25,498 nt of DNA, taken from NCBI GenBank assembly GCA_041584475.1, contig JBFHDX010000052.1, forward strand, positions 1 through 25,498, written 5' to 3'. Shown here one piece after another: positions 16,928-24,209 of the stretch. Origin of the DNA: JBFHDX01 sp041584475. Lineage in GTDB: Bacteria; Pseudomonadota; Alphaproteobacteria; UBA8366; JADFVY01. Under the pieces are notes generated by a model, which searched no databases, was not told the DNA's origin, and saw only the letters and a list, made by a program, of their open reading frames with translations. Both the position numbers and the translations under genes were made by a program. Positions within the stretch are counted from its first letter, which is position 1. Each line of letters begins with the position of its first letter.

Positions 16928-17104
16928 GCGCTGCGCGAATGGGCCTACGCCCGCGCCTACCAATGCTCACATCTGCGCGCCCGCCATCTGCCGGATTGGC
17001 TGCACCGCTACAACTGGCACAGACCCCATGGTAGCCTGAAGGCAAAGACACCCATCAGCAGACTCGGTCTATCCGAGGACAACCGGTTGAGGCCCCAGAT
17101 TTAG
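16928..17104 (+). pseudogene. C-terminal remnant of an IS481-family transposase
   Basis: About 58 codons of the end of an IS481-type (rve/integrase core) transposase, beginning ALREWAYARAY and continuing through WLHRYNWHRPHGSL and KTPISRLGLSEDN to a stop at 17102-17104. These blocks are the hallmark C terminus of the family, including the catalytic-region HRPHGSL. The N-terminal DNA-binding domain and most of the catalytic core are missing, so it cannot be active. Its stop overlaps the stop codon of the chemotaxis gene on the other strand by two bases. It marks an old insertion or recombination joint at the end of the methyl-amine operon. I saw no matching terminal inverted repeats. Confidence 0.85.
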
Positions 17105-18822
17105 GCGACGCGGACCTGGCCGAGAAAGCGCTCCATCTCCTCGCGCATCCGGTCCGATTGCTCGGACAGGGCGACCGCCACCTCGAACGCGTTGTCGGCG
17201 GTCGATCCGGTGTCGCTTGCCACCTGTTCGACCTCCGACATGATCTTGGCGATTTCCTGCGTGCCGGCGGCCGCATGTTCGGCGCTGCGCGCGATGTCGA
17301 GCGTCGCCGCACTCTGCTCGTCGACCGCGGTGGCGATGGCACCGGCGATCTCGTTGAGCTGTCCGATGATGTCGGTGATCTCGCCGATCTCCTGCAAGGC
17401 CTCGGCGGCCGCGTGCTGGACGGCTCCGATGCTGGCGCTGATATTGTCGGTGGCGCTCGCGGTTTGCGTGGCTAGCTTCTTGACCTCGCCCGCCACGACG
17501 GCGAACCCCTTGCCGGCCTCGCCCGCCCGTGCCGCCTCGATCGTCGCGTTGAGGGCGAGCAGATGGGTCTTGCCGGCAATCTCGTTGATCATTTGCGCGA
17601 TATTGCCGATCTGATACGCCGCCTTCTCGAGCTGGCGCATCTTGTCGTTGGTGCCGGTCGCGCGCTCCGAGGCCGTTCTGGCGATCGAACTCGCCCGTTC
17701 GACCTGCTGGCCGACCTCGCGCACCGACGCGGAGAGCTGCTCGGTGGCGGACGACACGGTCTGAACGTTGCGGTCGGCGTCGGCGGTACCGCTCGCGATC
17801 ATCTGGGATCGCTTGACGGTCTTCTGACCGGCCGACGCCATCGTCTCGGCGGTCGATCGCATGCGCTGCGCCCCCTGCGCGACGCTGTTCACCATGCCGG
17901 CGACACTCTCCTCGAACGAATCCATCAGGTTGTCGATGGTCTCGCGACGCGCGCGCTCGATCCTGCGCTCGGATTCGGCGCGTTCTTCGGCAAGCCGGAT
18001 CATCTCGCCCGTATTCTTCTGGAATACCGCGACGCATTCCGCCATCCGGCCGATTTCGTCGGCGCGTCCCAGCTCGGGCACCTGCTCGGCCTGGGCCTCG
18101 CCGCGGGCGAGGCGCTGCATGAACCCGGCAATACGGTAGAGCGCCTGGAAAACGGAGCGCGACAACGTGAAGTAACTCAGCAGGAACAACGCCACGGCGG
18201 CGACGACGGCGCTCAGCATGATCATCGATTGCAGGCTCGAATTCTGCGTCTCGGCGGCCATCGCCAGGTCCGCCAGGATCGTCGTGAAGCTGCCCTCGAT
18301 GACTTCGCCGTAACGGTCCGCGTGGGCGAAATTGAGCACCATCTCGAGTTCGCCGAGCTTGACGTCGTCGACGACGATCACCCGCTTGACCGTGCGGGTC
18401 TCGACGTCGGGGCCGGGCTTCTCGCCGGCCTCCGCCAGCACGCGCCCGTCGGGCGTGTGGTATCGGACGTAGGCGACATCCTCGACCTTGACCGCGATCT
18501 CGGCGAAGCTGGAGAGGCTGACCCGATCGAGGTCCGCGGTCGCGATGGGCACGATCTCGGCCATGAGATCGGCCATCTTGCCGCCGCGCTCGAGGGCCGC
18601 CTTGCGGGCACTGGTACGGAGTTCGATCTCGACCTGGCGCGCCGTCGACGTCACCGACCCGCGCACCGACGCGAGTCCGGACGTGACGCTCCAGTAGGCT
18701 ACGGCGCCGAACAGTGCAAAAACCAGCATGACTGCGGCAGCAGTGAGCAGGCTGGCGCGCAGCAGAAGACTGTGTTTCTGCTTTCCTGCGGCGTTGACCT
18801 TCGCTAGCGCTTCTCGCGGCAT
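17101..18822 (-). CDS. Methyl-accepting chemotaxis protein
   Basis: A 573-residue transmembrane chemoreceptor. TM1 spans about residues 22-47, then a periplasmic sensor of about 150 residues, TM2 at about 199-220, a HAMP domain (about 222-272) and a long cytoplasmic helical hairpin. The signalling tip, with NEIAGKTHLLALNATIEAAR and GEAGKGFAVVAGEVKKLA, lies at about 412-450 and contacts CheA/CheW. The C terminus ends FLGQVRVA without a CheR-tethering pentapeptide. The sensor region resembles single-Cache-like folds but I cannot assign the fold surely. The start has AGGAAA just ahead. It lies downstream of creatinase on the same strand with 271 bases between, so probably has its own promoter; a role in chemotaxis to creatine or related amines is only a guess from position. 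No che genes are nearby. Confidence 0.93.
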   Translation of the reverse strand: MPREALAKVNAAGKQKHSLLLRASLLTAAAVMLVFALFGAVAYWSVTSGLASVRGSVTSTARQVEIELRTSARKAALERGGKMADLMAEIVPIATADLDRVSLSSFAEIAVKVEDVAYVRYHTPDGRVLAEAGEKPGPDVETRTVKRVIVVDDVKLGELEMVLNFAHADRYGEVIEGSFTTILADLAMAAETQNSSLQSMIMLSAVVAAVALFLLSYFTLSRSVFQALYRIAGFMQRLARGEAQAEQVPELGRADEIGRMAECVAVFQKNTGEMIRLAEERAESERRIERARRETIDNLMDSFEESVAGMVNSVAQGAQRMRSTAETMASAGQKTVKRSQMIASGTADADRNVQTVSSATEQLSASVREVGQQVERASSIARTASERATGTNDKMRQLEKAAYQIGNIAQMINEIAGKTHLLALNATIEAARAGEAGKGFAVVAGEVKKLATQTASATDNISASIGAVQHAAAEALQEIGEITDIIGQLNEIAGAIATAVDEQSAATLDIARSAEHAAAGTQEIAKIMSEVEQVASDTGSTADNAFEVAVALSEQSDRMREEMERFLGQVRVA

Positions 18823-18972
18823 TTTCCTAGCAACCCGTTGTTAATTCGACTTCCCGGCGCCGCGCCGCCCAGCCGACATCCCACCTGATTGACCGCTTCC
18901 ATCGCCTTCAGGCTTATCGGGCCGGCAGATGCAACGGCGCACTCGGTCATCCGCCGCCTGACGGATTGACCA

Positions 18973-19029
18973 TAACATTGTTAGGGTCAGAGGCGTTAAG
19001 AAGGCGTGAATTTCTTGTATTTGTTACAA
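18973..19029. promoter_or_regulatory. AT-rich region with two short palindromes upstream of the chemoreceptor gene
   Basis: The gap between creatinase and the chemoreceptor gene is 271 bases and contains a distinctly AT-rich stretch. Within it are TAACA-t-TGTTA (18973-18983) and TTGTA-tttgt-TACAA (19015-19029), both perfect 5-base inverted repeats. On the minus strand a weak sigma70-like pair (TTAACG, 16 bases, TGTTAT) could drive the chemoreceptor. These are short and could arise by chance; they are given as the most likely promoter and operator area for the gene. Confidence 0.3.
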
Positions 19030-19093
19030 TTTTGAGTAGCCAAATCATCGCCCGAATTGGCCGGGCCGGCCGATCGGGGCACACCGCCGTCGG

Positions 19094-20305
19094 CTACGGC
19101 CGAACGATATTGTGCTCCGGCCCGAACGGAAATGCGGTGATGTTCTCCGCGCCGTCGGACTGCACGATCAGAATGTCGTGTTCACGGTAGCCGCCGGCGC
19201 CCGATTCGCCCTCGGGCAGCGTGATCATGGGCTCCATCGAGACCACCATGTTCGGTGCGAGCACCGTCTCGACGTCCTCGCGCAGCTCGAGCCCCGCCTC
19301 GCGACCGTAGTAGTGGCTCAGCGTGCCGAACGAGTGCCCGTAACCGAACGTCCGATACTGCAGCAGTCCGTGCTGCCGGTAGATCTCGTTGAGCTCGGCG
19401 GCGATGTCGCAGCAGCGCGCACCGGGACGGATCAGCTCGAGGCCGCGACGATGCACGGCAACGTTCACCTGCCACAGCTCCAGGCTGCGGTCGTCGACAT
19501 GCTCGAAAAACAGCGTGCGCTCGAGCGCCGTGTAATAGCCGGAGATCATCGGAAAGCAGTTGAGGCTCAGAATATCGCCCTTCACGATCCGACGCGACGT
19601 CACCGGATTGTGCGCGCCGTCGGTGTTGAGTCCGGACTGGAACCAAGTCCATGTGTCCATGAGTTCGGATTGCGGGTAGATCCGCGCAATCTCGCGCACC
19701 ATCGCGCCGGTCGCGTGCAGCGCCACCTCGTATTCGGGCACGCCTTCGGCGATCGCCTCGACCCCGGCGGCGCCCCCGATGTCGGCGACCCGCGCCCCGT
19801 CGCGGATGACGGCGAGCTCCGCTTCCGTCTTGACCATGCGCATGCGCATCGTGGCCTTGCCGATATCGCTGAACTCACGATCGGGCAGCGCGTCGGCGAG
19901 CTTGCGCCGGGTTTCGAGAGTCACGTGATCGAACTCGATCCCGACCCGCCGCGAGGCACCGATCTCCTGTTGCACCGCCCGGACATAGTTGTCGCGCTGC
20001 CAGTCGGTGTAAGTGACCGTGTCGCCATAGCCCCGCCGCCAGGGTTGGCCGTAGTCGATATTGGCGACGATCGCGACCGACTTGTCCGCCGTGACGAGGA
20101 GCCCGTACGGACGGCCGAAGGAGCAATAAACGAAGTCATTGAAATAGTTGATATTGTGGATCGACGTAAACAACACGGCATCGAGCCCCGCCTCCGCCAT
20201 GACGGCGCGCAGCCTGGAGAGTCGTCCTTCGATTTCGGCGTCGCTGAAGAGCCTCGCGACCTTCTCGCCATTGCGGATCGTGACGACGTTCTGGAGTTCC
20301 TTCAT
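19094..20305 (-). CDS. Creatinase (creatine amidinohydrolase)
   Basis: A 403-residue cytoplasmic enzyme hydrolysing creatine to sarcosine and urea. It has the pita-bread peptidase M24 fold. In family style it shares long blocks with Pseudomonas putida creatinase: YCSFGRPYGLLVT, QPWRRG, MDTWTWFQSGLNTDGAHNPV, TFGYGHSFGTLSHYYGREAG and GYREHDILIV. Catalytic residues fall at the expected positions: H232 (the general acid/base), E262, R335 and E358, plus an Arg at 65; unlike aminopeptidase relatives it lacks the full metal-binding Asp-Asp-His-Glu-Glu set. I chose the ATG at 20305, with AGGAGG 11 bases ahead, since this gives the exact family length; an upstream in-frame start only adds non-conserved residues. 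It is divergent from an aldolase. Its product sarcosine is a substrate type for the FAD-GcvT enzymes nearby, tying it into one catabolic island. Confidence 0.95.
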   Translation of the reverse strand: MKELQNVVTIRNGEKVARLFSDAEIEGRLSRLRAVMAEAGLDAVLFTSIHNINYFNDFVYCSFGRPYGLLVTADKSVAIVANIDYGQPWRRGYGDTVTYTDWQRDNYVRAVQQEIGASRRVGIEFDHVTLETRRKLADALPDREFSDIGKATMRMRMVKTEAELAVIRDGARVADIGGAAGVEAIAEGVPEYEVALHATGAMVREIARIYPQSELMDTWTWFQSGLNTDGAHNPVTSRRIVKGDILSLNCFPMISGYYTALERTLFFEHVDDRSLELWQVNVAVHRRGLELIRPGARCCDIAAELNEIYRQHGLLQYRTFGYGHSFGTLSHYYGREAGLELREDVETVLAPNMVVSMEPMITLPEGESGAGGYREHDILIVQSDGAENITAFPFGPEHNIVRP

Positions 20306-20502
20306 GCCGCAGATGGCCTCCTGTCCTGCCGATTTGTCCCTGTTTCTCGCCGCACAGGATGCGGCCGGACCCGGCCAATGTCGAACGGAATCGGTCCGGT
20401 GACAGCCGTGGCGACAGACGCCCAGGACTCCTCGCGTCGGCCGGCGGTTTCGAGTATAGGGAAGTGCCGACGCCACCGGGCACAGGGGCCAGGGAGGTAA
20501 CG

Positions 20503-21273
20503 ATGTACCGGACGAATGCCCTCCGAAACCGGCTTCTCGCCGGCGAAACGGCGACCGGATGCTGGCTCCACCTGTGCAGTCCGATCGCGACCGAGCTCCT
20601 TGCCCTGGCCGGGTTCGACGCCCTCATCATCGACCATGAGCACGGGCCGGGCGATCTCCTGAACGCGATCCAGTTGATGCAGGCGATGTCGGCGACACCC
20701 GCCGCCCCGATCATGCGCGTCGCCTGGAACGACCCGGTGGCGCTCAAGCGGGCCCTCGATACCGGCATCGAGGGCGTGATGATTCCCAGCGTCAACGACG
20801 CGGCGCAGGCGGGCGCCGCGGTCGCGGCCTGCCGTTACCCGCCGCACGGTATCCGCGGCGCCGCCTACGGTCTCGTCCGCGCCTCCGATTACGGGCTCCG
20901 GGCCGAGGAATATGTCGCCGATATCCGCGACGAGCTGCTGATCATATGTCAGATCGAGACCGCGCAGGCAGTCGAGGCGATCCCGGAAATCGCCGCGGTC
21001 GACGGCGTCGACATGTTGTTCCTCGGGCCGATCGACCTGTCCGGCAGTATCGGCGCACTGGGGCGGTTCGACGATCCGGACTTCGTCGCCCTGCGCAGCC
21101 GCGCAGAAGCTGCAACACTGTCGGCGGGAAGGCTGCTCGGCGGCCTCGCGACACCGGGCCAGGGGCCGGCGGCGATGCGCGAGCGTGGCTATCATCTGAT
21201 CACGGCCGTGAGCGACGTGACGCTTCTTCGCGACGCCGCGACGCGGCATCTGGCGGATTTTGGACGGGAATGA
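20503..21273 (+). CDS. HpcH/HpaI-family aldolase
   Basis: A 256-residue class II (metal-dependent) pyruvate aldolase of the HpcH/HpaI family, which cleaves 2-oxo-3-deoxy or 4-hydroxy-2-oxo acids to pyruvate and an aldehyde. The catalytic base His is in DHEHG (44-48), R72 binds pyruvate, and the metal ligands are E152 in QIETAQ and D178 in LFLGPIDLS. The GYxP-like loop is replaced by RYPPHGIRG, as is usual for this family. The start is well supported by GGGAGG 5 bases ahead of the ATG. It is transcribed away from creatinase across a 197-base divergent region, which suggests shared control, but its role in creatine or amine metabolism is not evident. The natural aldol substrate cannot be deduced. 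Confidence 0.9.
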   Translation: MYRTNALRNRLLAGETATGCWLHLCSPIATELLALAGFDALIIDHEHGPGDLLNAIQLMQAMSATPAAPIMRVAWNDPVALKRALDTGIEGVMIPSVNDAAQAGAAVAACRYPPHGIRGAAYGLVRASDYGLRAEEYVADIRDELLIICQIETAQAVEAIPEIAAVDGVDMLFLGPIDLSGSIGALGRFDDPDFVALRSRAEAATLSAGRLLGGLATPGQGPAAMRERGYHLITAVSDVTLLRDAATRHLADFGRE

Positions 21274-21339
21274 CGGGCTGCCGGTGACCGGCGGAACGTG
21301 CTGTGATCCGGGGATTCAGCGCGATCGGACTTTGGTCCG

Positions 21340-21367
21340 TTATCATCAGGCCCGAATTCTGTAGAAT
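21340..21367 (+). promoter_or_regulatory. Candidate sigma70-type promoter for a small RNA
   Basis: TTATCA at 21340-21345 (4 of 6 matches to TTGACA) and TAGAAT at 21362-21367 (5 of 6 matches to TATAAT) are separated by 16 bases. Transcription would begin at about 21371-21375, right at the start of the paired structure that follows. No coding gene needs this promoter within 200 bases except after a strong terminator, so it is best explained as the promoter of the small RNA. Confidence 0.4.
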
Positions 21368-21370
21368 GGG

Positions 21371-21513
21371 CCCGTCGCGGCGCACCCGGTGCTCTCCGGA
21401 TGGTCGTGACGCCTCCTCTGATTCTCTCGCCGATCCCACGGGTCGGAGGGGAGAGCTTTGAGGACGGGACTGTAAGAACCTGGGCGGGACGAGGACGTCC
21501 CGCCCCCTTTTTT
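21371..21513 (+). ncRNA. Candidate structured small RNA ending at an intrinsic terminator
   Basis: The 320-base gap 21274-21593 has no gene but carries a nested, well-paired stretch. CCCGTC (21371-21376) pairs with GACGGG (21463-21468); inside it GCTCTCC (21391-21397) pairs with GGAGAGC (21450-21456); inside that CCGATCC (21430-21436) and GGGTCGG (21440-21446) form a triloop hairpin with one G-U pair. A strong terminator follows at 21482-21513, so the likely RNA is about 140 nucleotides. The closing stem with an asymmetric internal bulge is loosely 6S-like, but I recognise no conserved 6S, SRP, RNase P or riboswitch sequence. It could also be a leader or 3' element. The promoter is weak, so confidence is moderate. 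Confidence 0.45.
21482..21513 (+). terminator. Strong Rho-independent terminator
   Basis: A perfect 9-base inverted repeat, GGGCGGGAC (21482-21490) and GTCCCGCCC (21497-21505) with a six-base loop, is followed by CC and six T residues (21508-21513). It is the clearest intrinsic terminator in the window. It ends the candidate small RNA and also isolates the aldolase from the GST gene. Confidence 0.9.
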
Positions 21514-21593
21514 CCGGTGGCCCGTGCCGCAATAGCCGCAACCCGGCGACGCGCCGTGCTATAGGATTTCCGTTCGATCAGAGGGAACTCCCG

Positions 21594-22514
21594 ATGGCAG
21601 AGATCATCCTGCATCACTATCCGCAGTCGCCGGTGTCGGAGAAGATCCGTACGATATTGGGGATCAAGGGCCTCGCCTGGCGGTCGGTGCAGATCCCCCG
21701 GCTTCCGCCGAAGACGGAACTCGTGCCGTTGACCGGGGGTTACCGATTGACGCCGGTCATGCAGATCGGAGCCGACATTTTCTGCGACAGTCTGTGCATC
21801 GCGCGGGCCCTGCAGGAGCGTTTCCCCGAGCCGACACTGTATCCGGACGGCGGCGACGGCATGGTGTGGGGTCTGTCGCGCTGGACCGACGGTCCGCTGT
21901 TCCAGACCGCCCTCGAAGTCGTGTTCGGAGCCGAGCATCGCAACATGCCGCCGGAATTCATCGTCGATCGCGGCCGCATCTATTTCGGCGCCGACTGGAA
22001 CATGGAGAAACTCGAGGCGGACCTCGCCGACAGCGTTACGCGGCTACGCGCGCAGTTCGGATGGGTCGAGGAGCGGCTCAACACGGGCCGGGCGTTCCTG
22101 CGGGGGGACTCGCCGGGTCTGGCCGATGCGCTCGTCTACTACCTCGTCTGGTTCATCCGCGGACGCTGGGGCGAAGGGCCCGATTTCCTCGAGCAATTTC
22201 CGATGCTCTGCGGTTGGGAGAGGCGCGTCCGGGACATCGGCCACGGCAGTCCGAGCGATCTGGACGCTCGGGAAGCGCTGGATATTGCCGCGGACACCGA
22301 ACCCGATACGGTACCGACACCCGATCCGGGCGACCCGCGAGGCCTCGGGCCCGGCGACGCCATCACGGTCACGCCGGAATCGGGTGGCCCGGCGGTGGCG
22401 GGTTTCGTGCTCAGTCTGCGTCGTCACGAGATCGCGCTGGTGCGGGACGACGACCGCGTCGGCCGCGTCGCGGTTCATTTCCCGACCGTCGGCTATCGCG
22501 TTCAGCGGACATGA
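21594..22514 (+). CDS. Glutathione S-transferase-like protein with C-terminal extension
   Basis: A 306-residue cytoplasmic protein. Residues 1-82 form a GST N-terminal thioredoxin fold (HHYPQSPVSEKIRTILGIKG, cis-Pro region RLTPVMQIG, then DSLCIARAL), followed by a helical GST C-terminal domain at about 95-215. Usual GSTs end near 200-220; here about 85 extra residues follow, beginning with an acidic, Pro/Asp-rich linker and then a beta-rich stretch (GDAITVTPES, AGFVLSLRRHEIALVR, VAVHFPTVGYRV). The catalytic Ser is probably S13 in PQSPVSEK. GAGGGA stands 7 bases before the ATG. Twelve bases after its stop begins a TauD-type dioxygenase, so they likely form an operon. It probably binds or conjugates glutathione, or acts as an isomerase; the substrate is unknown. 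Confidence 0.85.
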   Translation: MAEIILHHYPQSPVSEKIRTILGIKGLAWRSVQIPRLPPKTELVPLTGGYRLTPVMQIGADIFCDSLCIARALQERFPEPTLYPDGGDGMVWGLSRWTDGPLFQTALEVVFGAEHRNMPPEFIVDRGRIYFGADWNMEKLEADLADSVTRLRAQFGWVEERLNTGRAFLRGDSPGLADALVYYLVWFIRGRWGEGPDFLEQFPMLCGWERRVRDIGHGSPSDLDAREALDIAADTEPDTVPTPDPGDPRGLGPGDAITVTPESGGPAVAGFVLSLRRHEIALVRDDDRVGRVAVHFPTVGYRVQRT

Positions 22515-22526
22515 GAATCCCTGGCA

Positions 22527-23381
22527 ATGCCGTATGAGCGGATCCGCGTCGCCCCGGTCTCGCCGGCGTTGGGGGCCGAAGTTTCGGGTGTCGATCTGGC
22601 GCAGCCGCCCGACGGCGACACGGCGGCGGAAATCCGCCGGGCCTTCCACGAGCATCTGGTGTTGTTCTTCCGCCGCCAGACGCTGACACCCGCGCAGCAG
22701 GTCGCCTGCGCCGGCATCTTCGGCGACGTGGGCACCTATCCCTTCGCCGAACCGATCGCCGAACACCCGCAGGTCGTCGCCATCGTCAAGGAGCCGCACC
22801 AGACCACCAATTTCGGCGGGATGTGGCACACCGATACGCCGTATCTCGCACACCCCGCACAGGGTTCCGCCCTGTACGCGCTGGAGGTTCCCGACTCCGG
22901 CGGAGACACGCTGTGGGCAAACGGCTACCGGGCCTGGGAGACGCTGTCGAGTGGCTTGCGCGAGACCCTGGCGCCGCTCGATGCCGTGCATTCCGCAGCC
23001 CGAAACAAGGCGCGGCTGCGTGCCGAGCCGCTCCGCGACGGCACCATGCGCGGTTACGACGGGCCCGCGATGGACGATGCCGAGGCCACGCACCCCGTGG
23101 CCCGGATCCATCCGGAGACCGGTCGCACGGCGCTCTATCTCAGCCCCGCCCATACCTCGCGCTTTGACGGGTGGAGCGAGGCGGAGAGTGCGCCGCTGCT
23201 CGACCGGCTGTTCCGCCATATGACAGCGGAGGAGAATACGTGCCGGCTGCGCTGGACAAGGGGGACCCTGGCGATCTGGGACAATCGTTGCACCCTGCAT
23301 TATCCGCTGAACGACTACCACGGTCAGCGCCGTGTCATGCATCGCGTAACGATCGCGGGTGAACGACCGCGACGAAGCTGA
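22527..23381 (+). CDS. TauD/TfdA-family Fe(II)/2-oxoglutarate-dependent dioxygenase
   Basis: A 284-residue double-stranded beta-helix oxygenase that couples 2-oxoglutarate decarboxylation to hydroxylation of a substrate. The metal triad is H101-D103 (WHTDTPY) and H258 (WDNRCTLHYPLNDYHG); the 2-oxoglutarate arginine is expected at R269/R273 in RRVMHRVTI, matching the pattern of TauD. The N terminus, VSPALGAEVSGVDLAQP, is the standard TauD/TfdA opening. Length is typical. The substrate is uncertain: TauD members act on taurine, phenoxyacetates, sulfate esters, gamma-butyrobetaine and others, and no sulfonate transporter is nearby. The ribosome site is weak and it follows the GST gene by 12 bases. 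A convergent TetR regulator lies 81 bases downstream. Confidence 0.92.
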   Translation: MPYERIRVAPVSPALGAEVSGVDLAQPPDGDTAAEIRRAFHEHLVLFFRRQTLTPAQQVACAGIFGDVGTYPFAEPIAEHPQVVAIVKEPHQTTNFGGMWHTDTPYLAHPAQGSALYALEVPDSGGDTLWANGYRAWETLSSGLRETLAPLDAVHSAARNKARLRAEPLRDGTMRGYDGPAMDDAEATHPVARIHPETGRTALYLSPAHTSRFDGWSEAESAPLLDRLFRHMTAEENTCRLRWTRGTLAIWDNRCTLHYPLNDYHGQRRVMHRVTIAGERPRRS

Positions 23382-23389
23382 CCGGGATT

Positions 23390-23459
23390 GGCGACGGGCG
23401 GCTGTCGCCCAGCTCGATACGACCGCTTCGGAAGAGCGGGGCCGGCGGCGCTGAGCGCC
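23390..23459. terminator. Hairpin cluster between convergent genes
   Basis: The 81-base gap between the dioxygenase and TetR stops holds three inverted repeats: GGCGAC/GTCGCC (23390-23395 with 23404-23409), CCGCT/AGCGG (23423-23427 with 23435-23439) and GGCGC/GCGCC (23447-23451 with 23455-23459, three-base loop). None has a T-run, so they would be weak terminators; placement between convergent genes is the main argument, and random GC-rich pairing is possible. Confidence 0.3.
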
Positions 23460-23462
23460 CCC

Positions 23463-24062
23463 TCAACGGAAGGCCCTGGCCAGGATCCTGTCGGACGTAT
23501 CGAGCCAGCGCCGCAGGAAGCGCCGCGTGCGATCGTGGTCGGCGGTTTCGTCGGAAAGCCACACCCGAAGCGTCGCAACGAACAGTATCGACAGTCCGAT
23601 CTCCTCGATTTGCCGGCGCCGGCCCGTCGCGTCGAGCCCCGCCGCATCGCGCAGCCAGTGGATCGTTCGCGATAGATTGAACACAAGCGGCACCCAATGG
23701 TGGGGATGCGACGGGTAGAGCTTTCCCGCCAGCATCTCGCCGGTCACCCTGCGATACGGCTCCAAAGCATCGAACCACGCGAACAGCAGGCGTTCGATTC
23801 GGTCGGGAGGGGGCGCCGATTCCGCGGCCGGCGGCGCGGCGACCATGGCCAGGTGGGCACGCCGGAACCAGGCATCGGCCACGGCGTCGAGATCGCGATA
23901 TTCGCGCCTGACTTCGTCGAGTCCGATCCCGAGCCGCTCGGCGACGATGCGCAGGCGGACACCGTCCCAGCCGACCTCGTCGGCCAGCCTCAACGTCTCG
24001 TCGAGGATCCGATCGGCCGCCTGCTGGCGTGGGCGACCAGCCGTCTGCGTTTTGCCTGCCAT
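23463..24062 (-). CDS. TetR-family transcriptional regulator
   Basis: A 199-residue repressor-like protein. Residues 10-56 form the TetR helix-turn-helix (ILDETLRLADEVGWDGVRLR, IVAERLGIGLDEVRREYRDLDAVADAWF), with a C-terminal ligand-binding helical region of about 135 residues containing a Trp-rich segment (HHWVPLVFNLSRTIHWL). I chose the ATG at 24062 with GAGGAG 5 bases ahead, giving the standard length; an in-frame longer reading frame upstream is not conserved in form. It is divergent from the glycosyltransferase genes and convergent to the dioxygenase. Its ligand and targets are unknown; it might control one of its neighbours, but no operator was identified. Confidence 0.85.
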   Translation of the reverse strand: MAGKTQTAGRPRQQAADRILDETLRLADEVGWDGVRLRIVAERLGIGLDEVRREYRDLDAVADAWFRRAHLAMVAAPPAAESAPPPDRIERLLFAWFDALEPYRRVTGEMLAGKLYPSHPHHWVPLVFNLSRTIHWLRDAAGLDATGRRRQIEEIGLSILFVATLRVWLSDETADHDRTRRFLRRWLDTSDRILARAFR

Positions 24063-24209
24063 GCCGTCTCCTCGTCGCGGCGGGACCCGACGGCGAGTCA
24101 AACTAGGGTAAAGACCGTGCGGCGACAAGCGGCGCGGGCGCGCTGTACCCGGGCGCCGCACGGTGCTACAACCGCCGCCGACAGGTACCGCCACGCCGGT
24201 TTCCCAAGC

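Noticed and set aside
12911..16963. Very long open frame on the minus strand (about 1350 codons) and another at 9625-12855
   Set aside because: Both are antisense to the FAD-GcvT and MttB genes in the codon-aligned frame. They stay open because TTA, CTA and TCA codons are rare in GC-rich genes. The predicted protein is Arg/Asp/His-rich with no recognisable domain.
20363..20376. GGCCGG-ac-CCGGCC inverted repeat in the divergent creatinase/aldolase region
   Set aside because: A 6-base GC palindrome with a 2-base gap is common by chance in this GC-rich DNA; no partner repeats found.
20306..20476. Extended N terminus for creatinase
   Set aside because: The ATG at 20305 gives exactly the family's 403-residue length with all catalytic residues at expected positions; the upstream residues look like translated promoter region.
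20359..20502. Longer N terminus for the aldolase beginning upstream
   Set aside because: The added residues are not family-like and the internal ATG at 20503 has a strong GGGAGG site at the correct distance.
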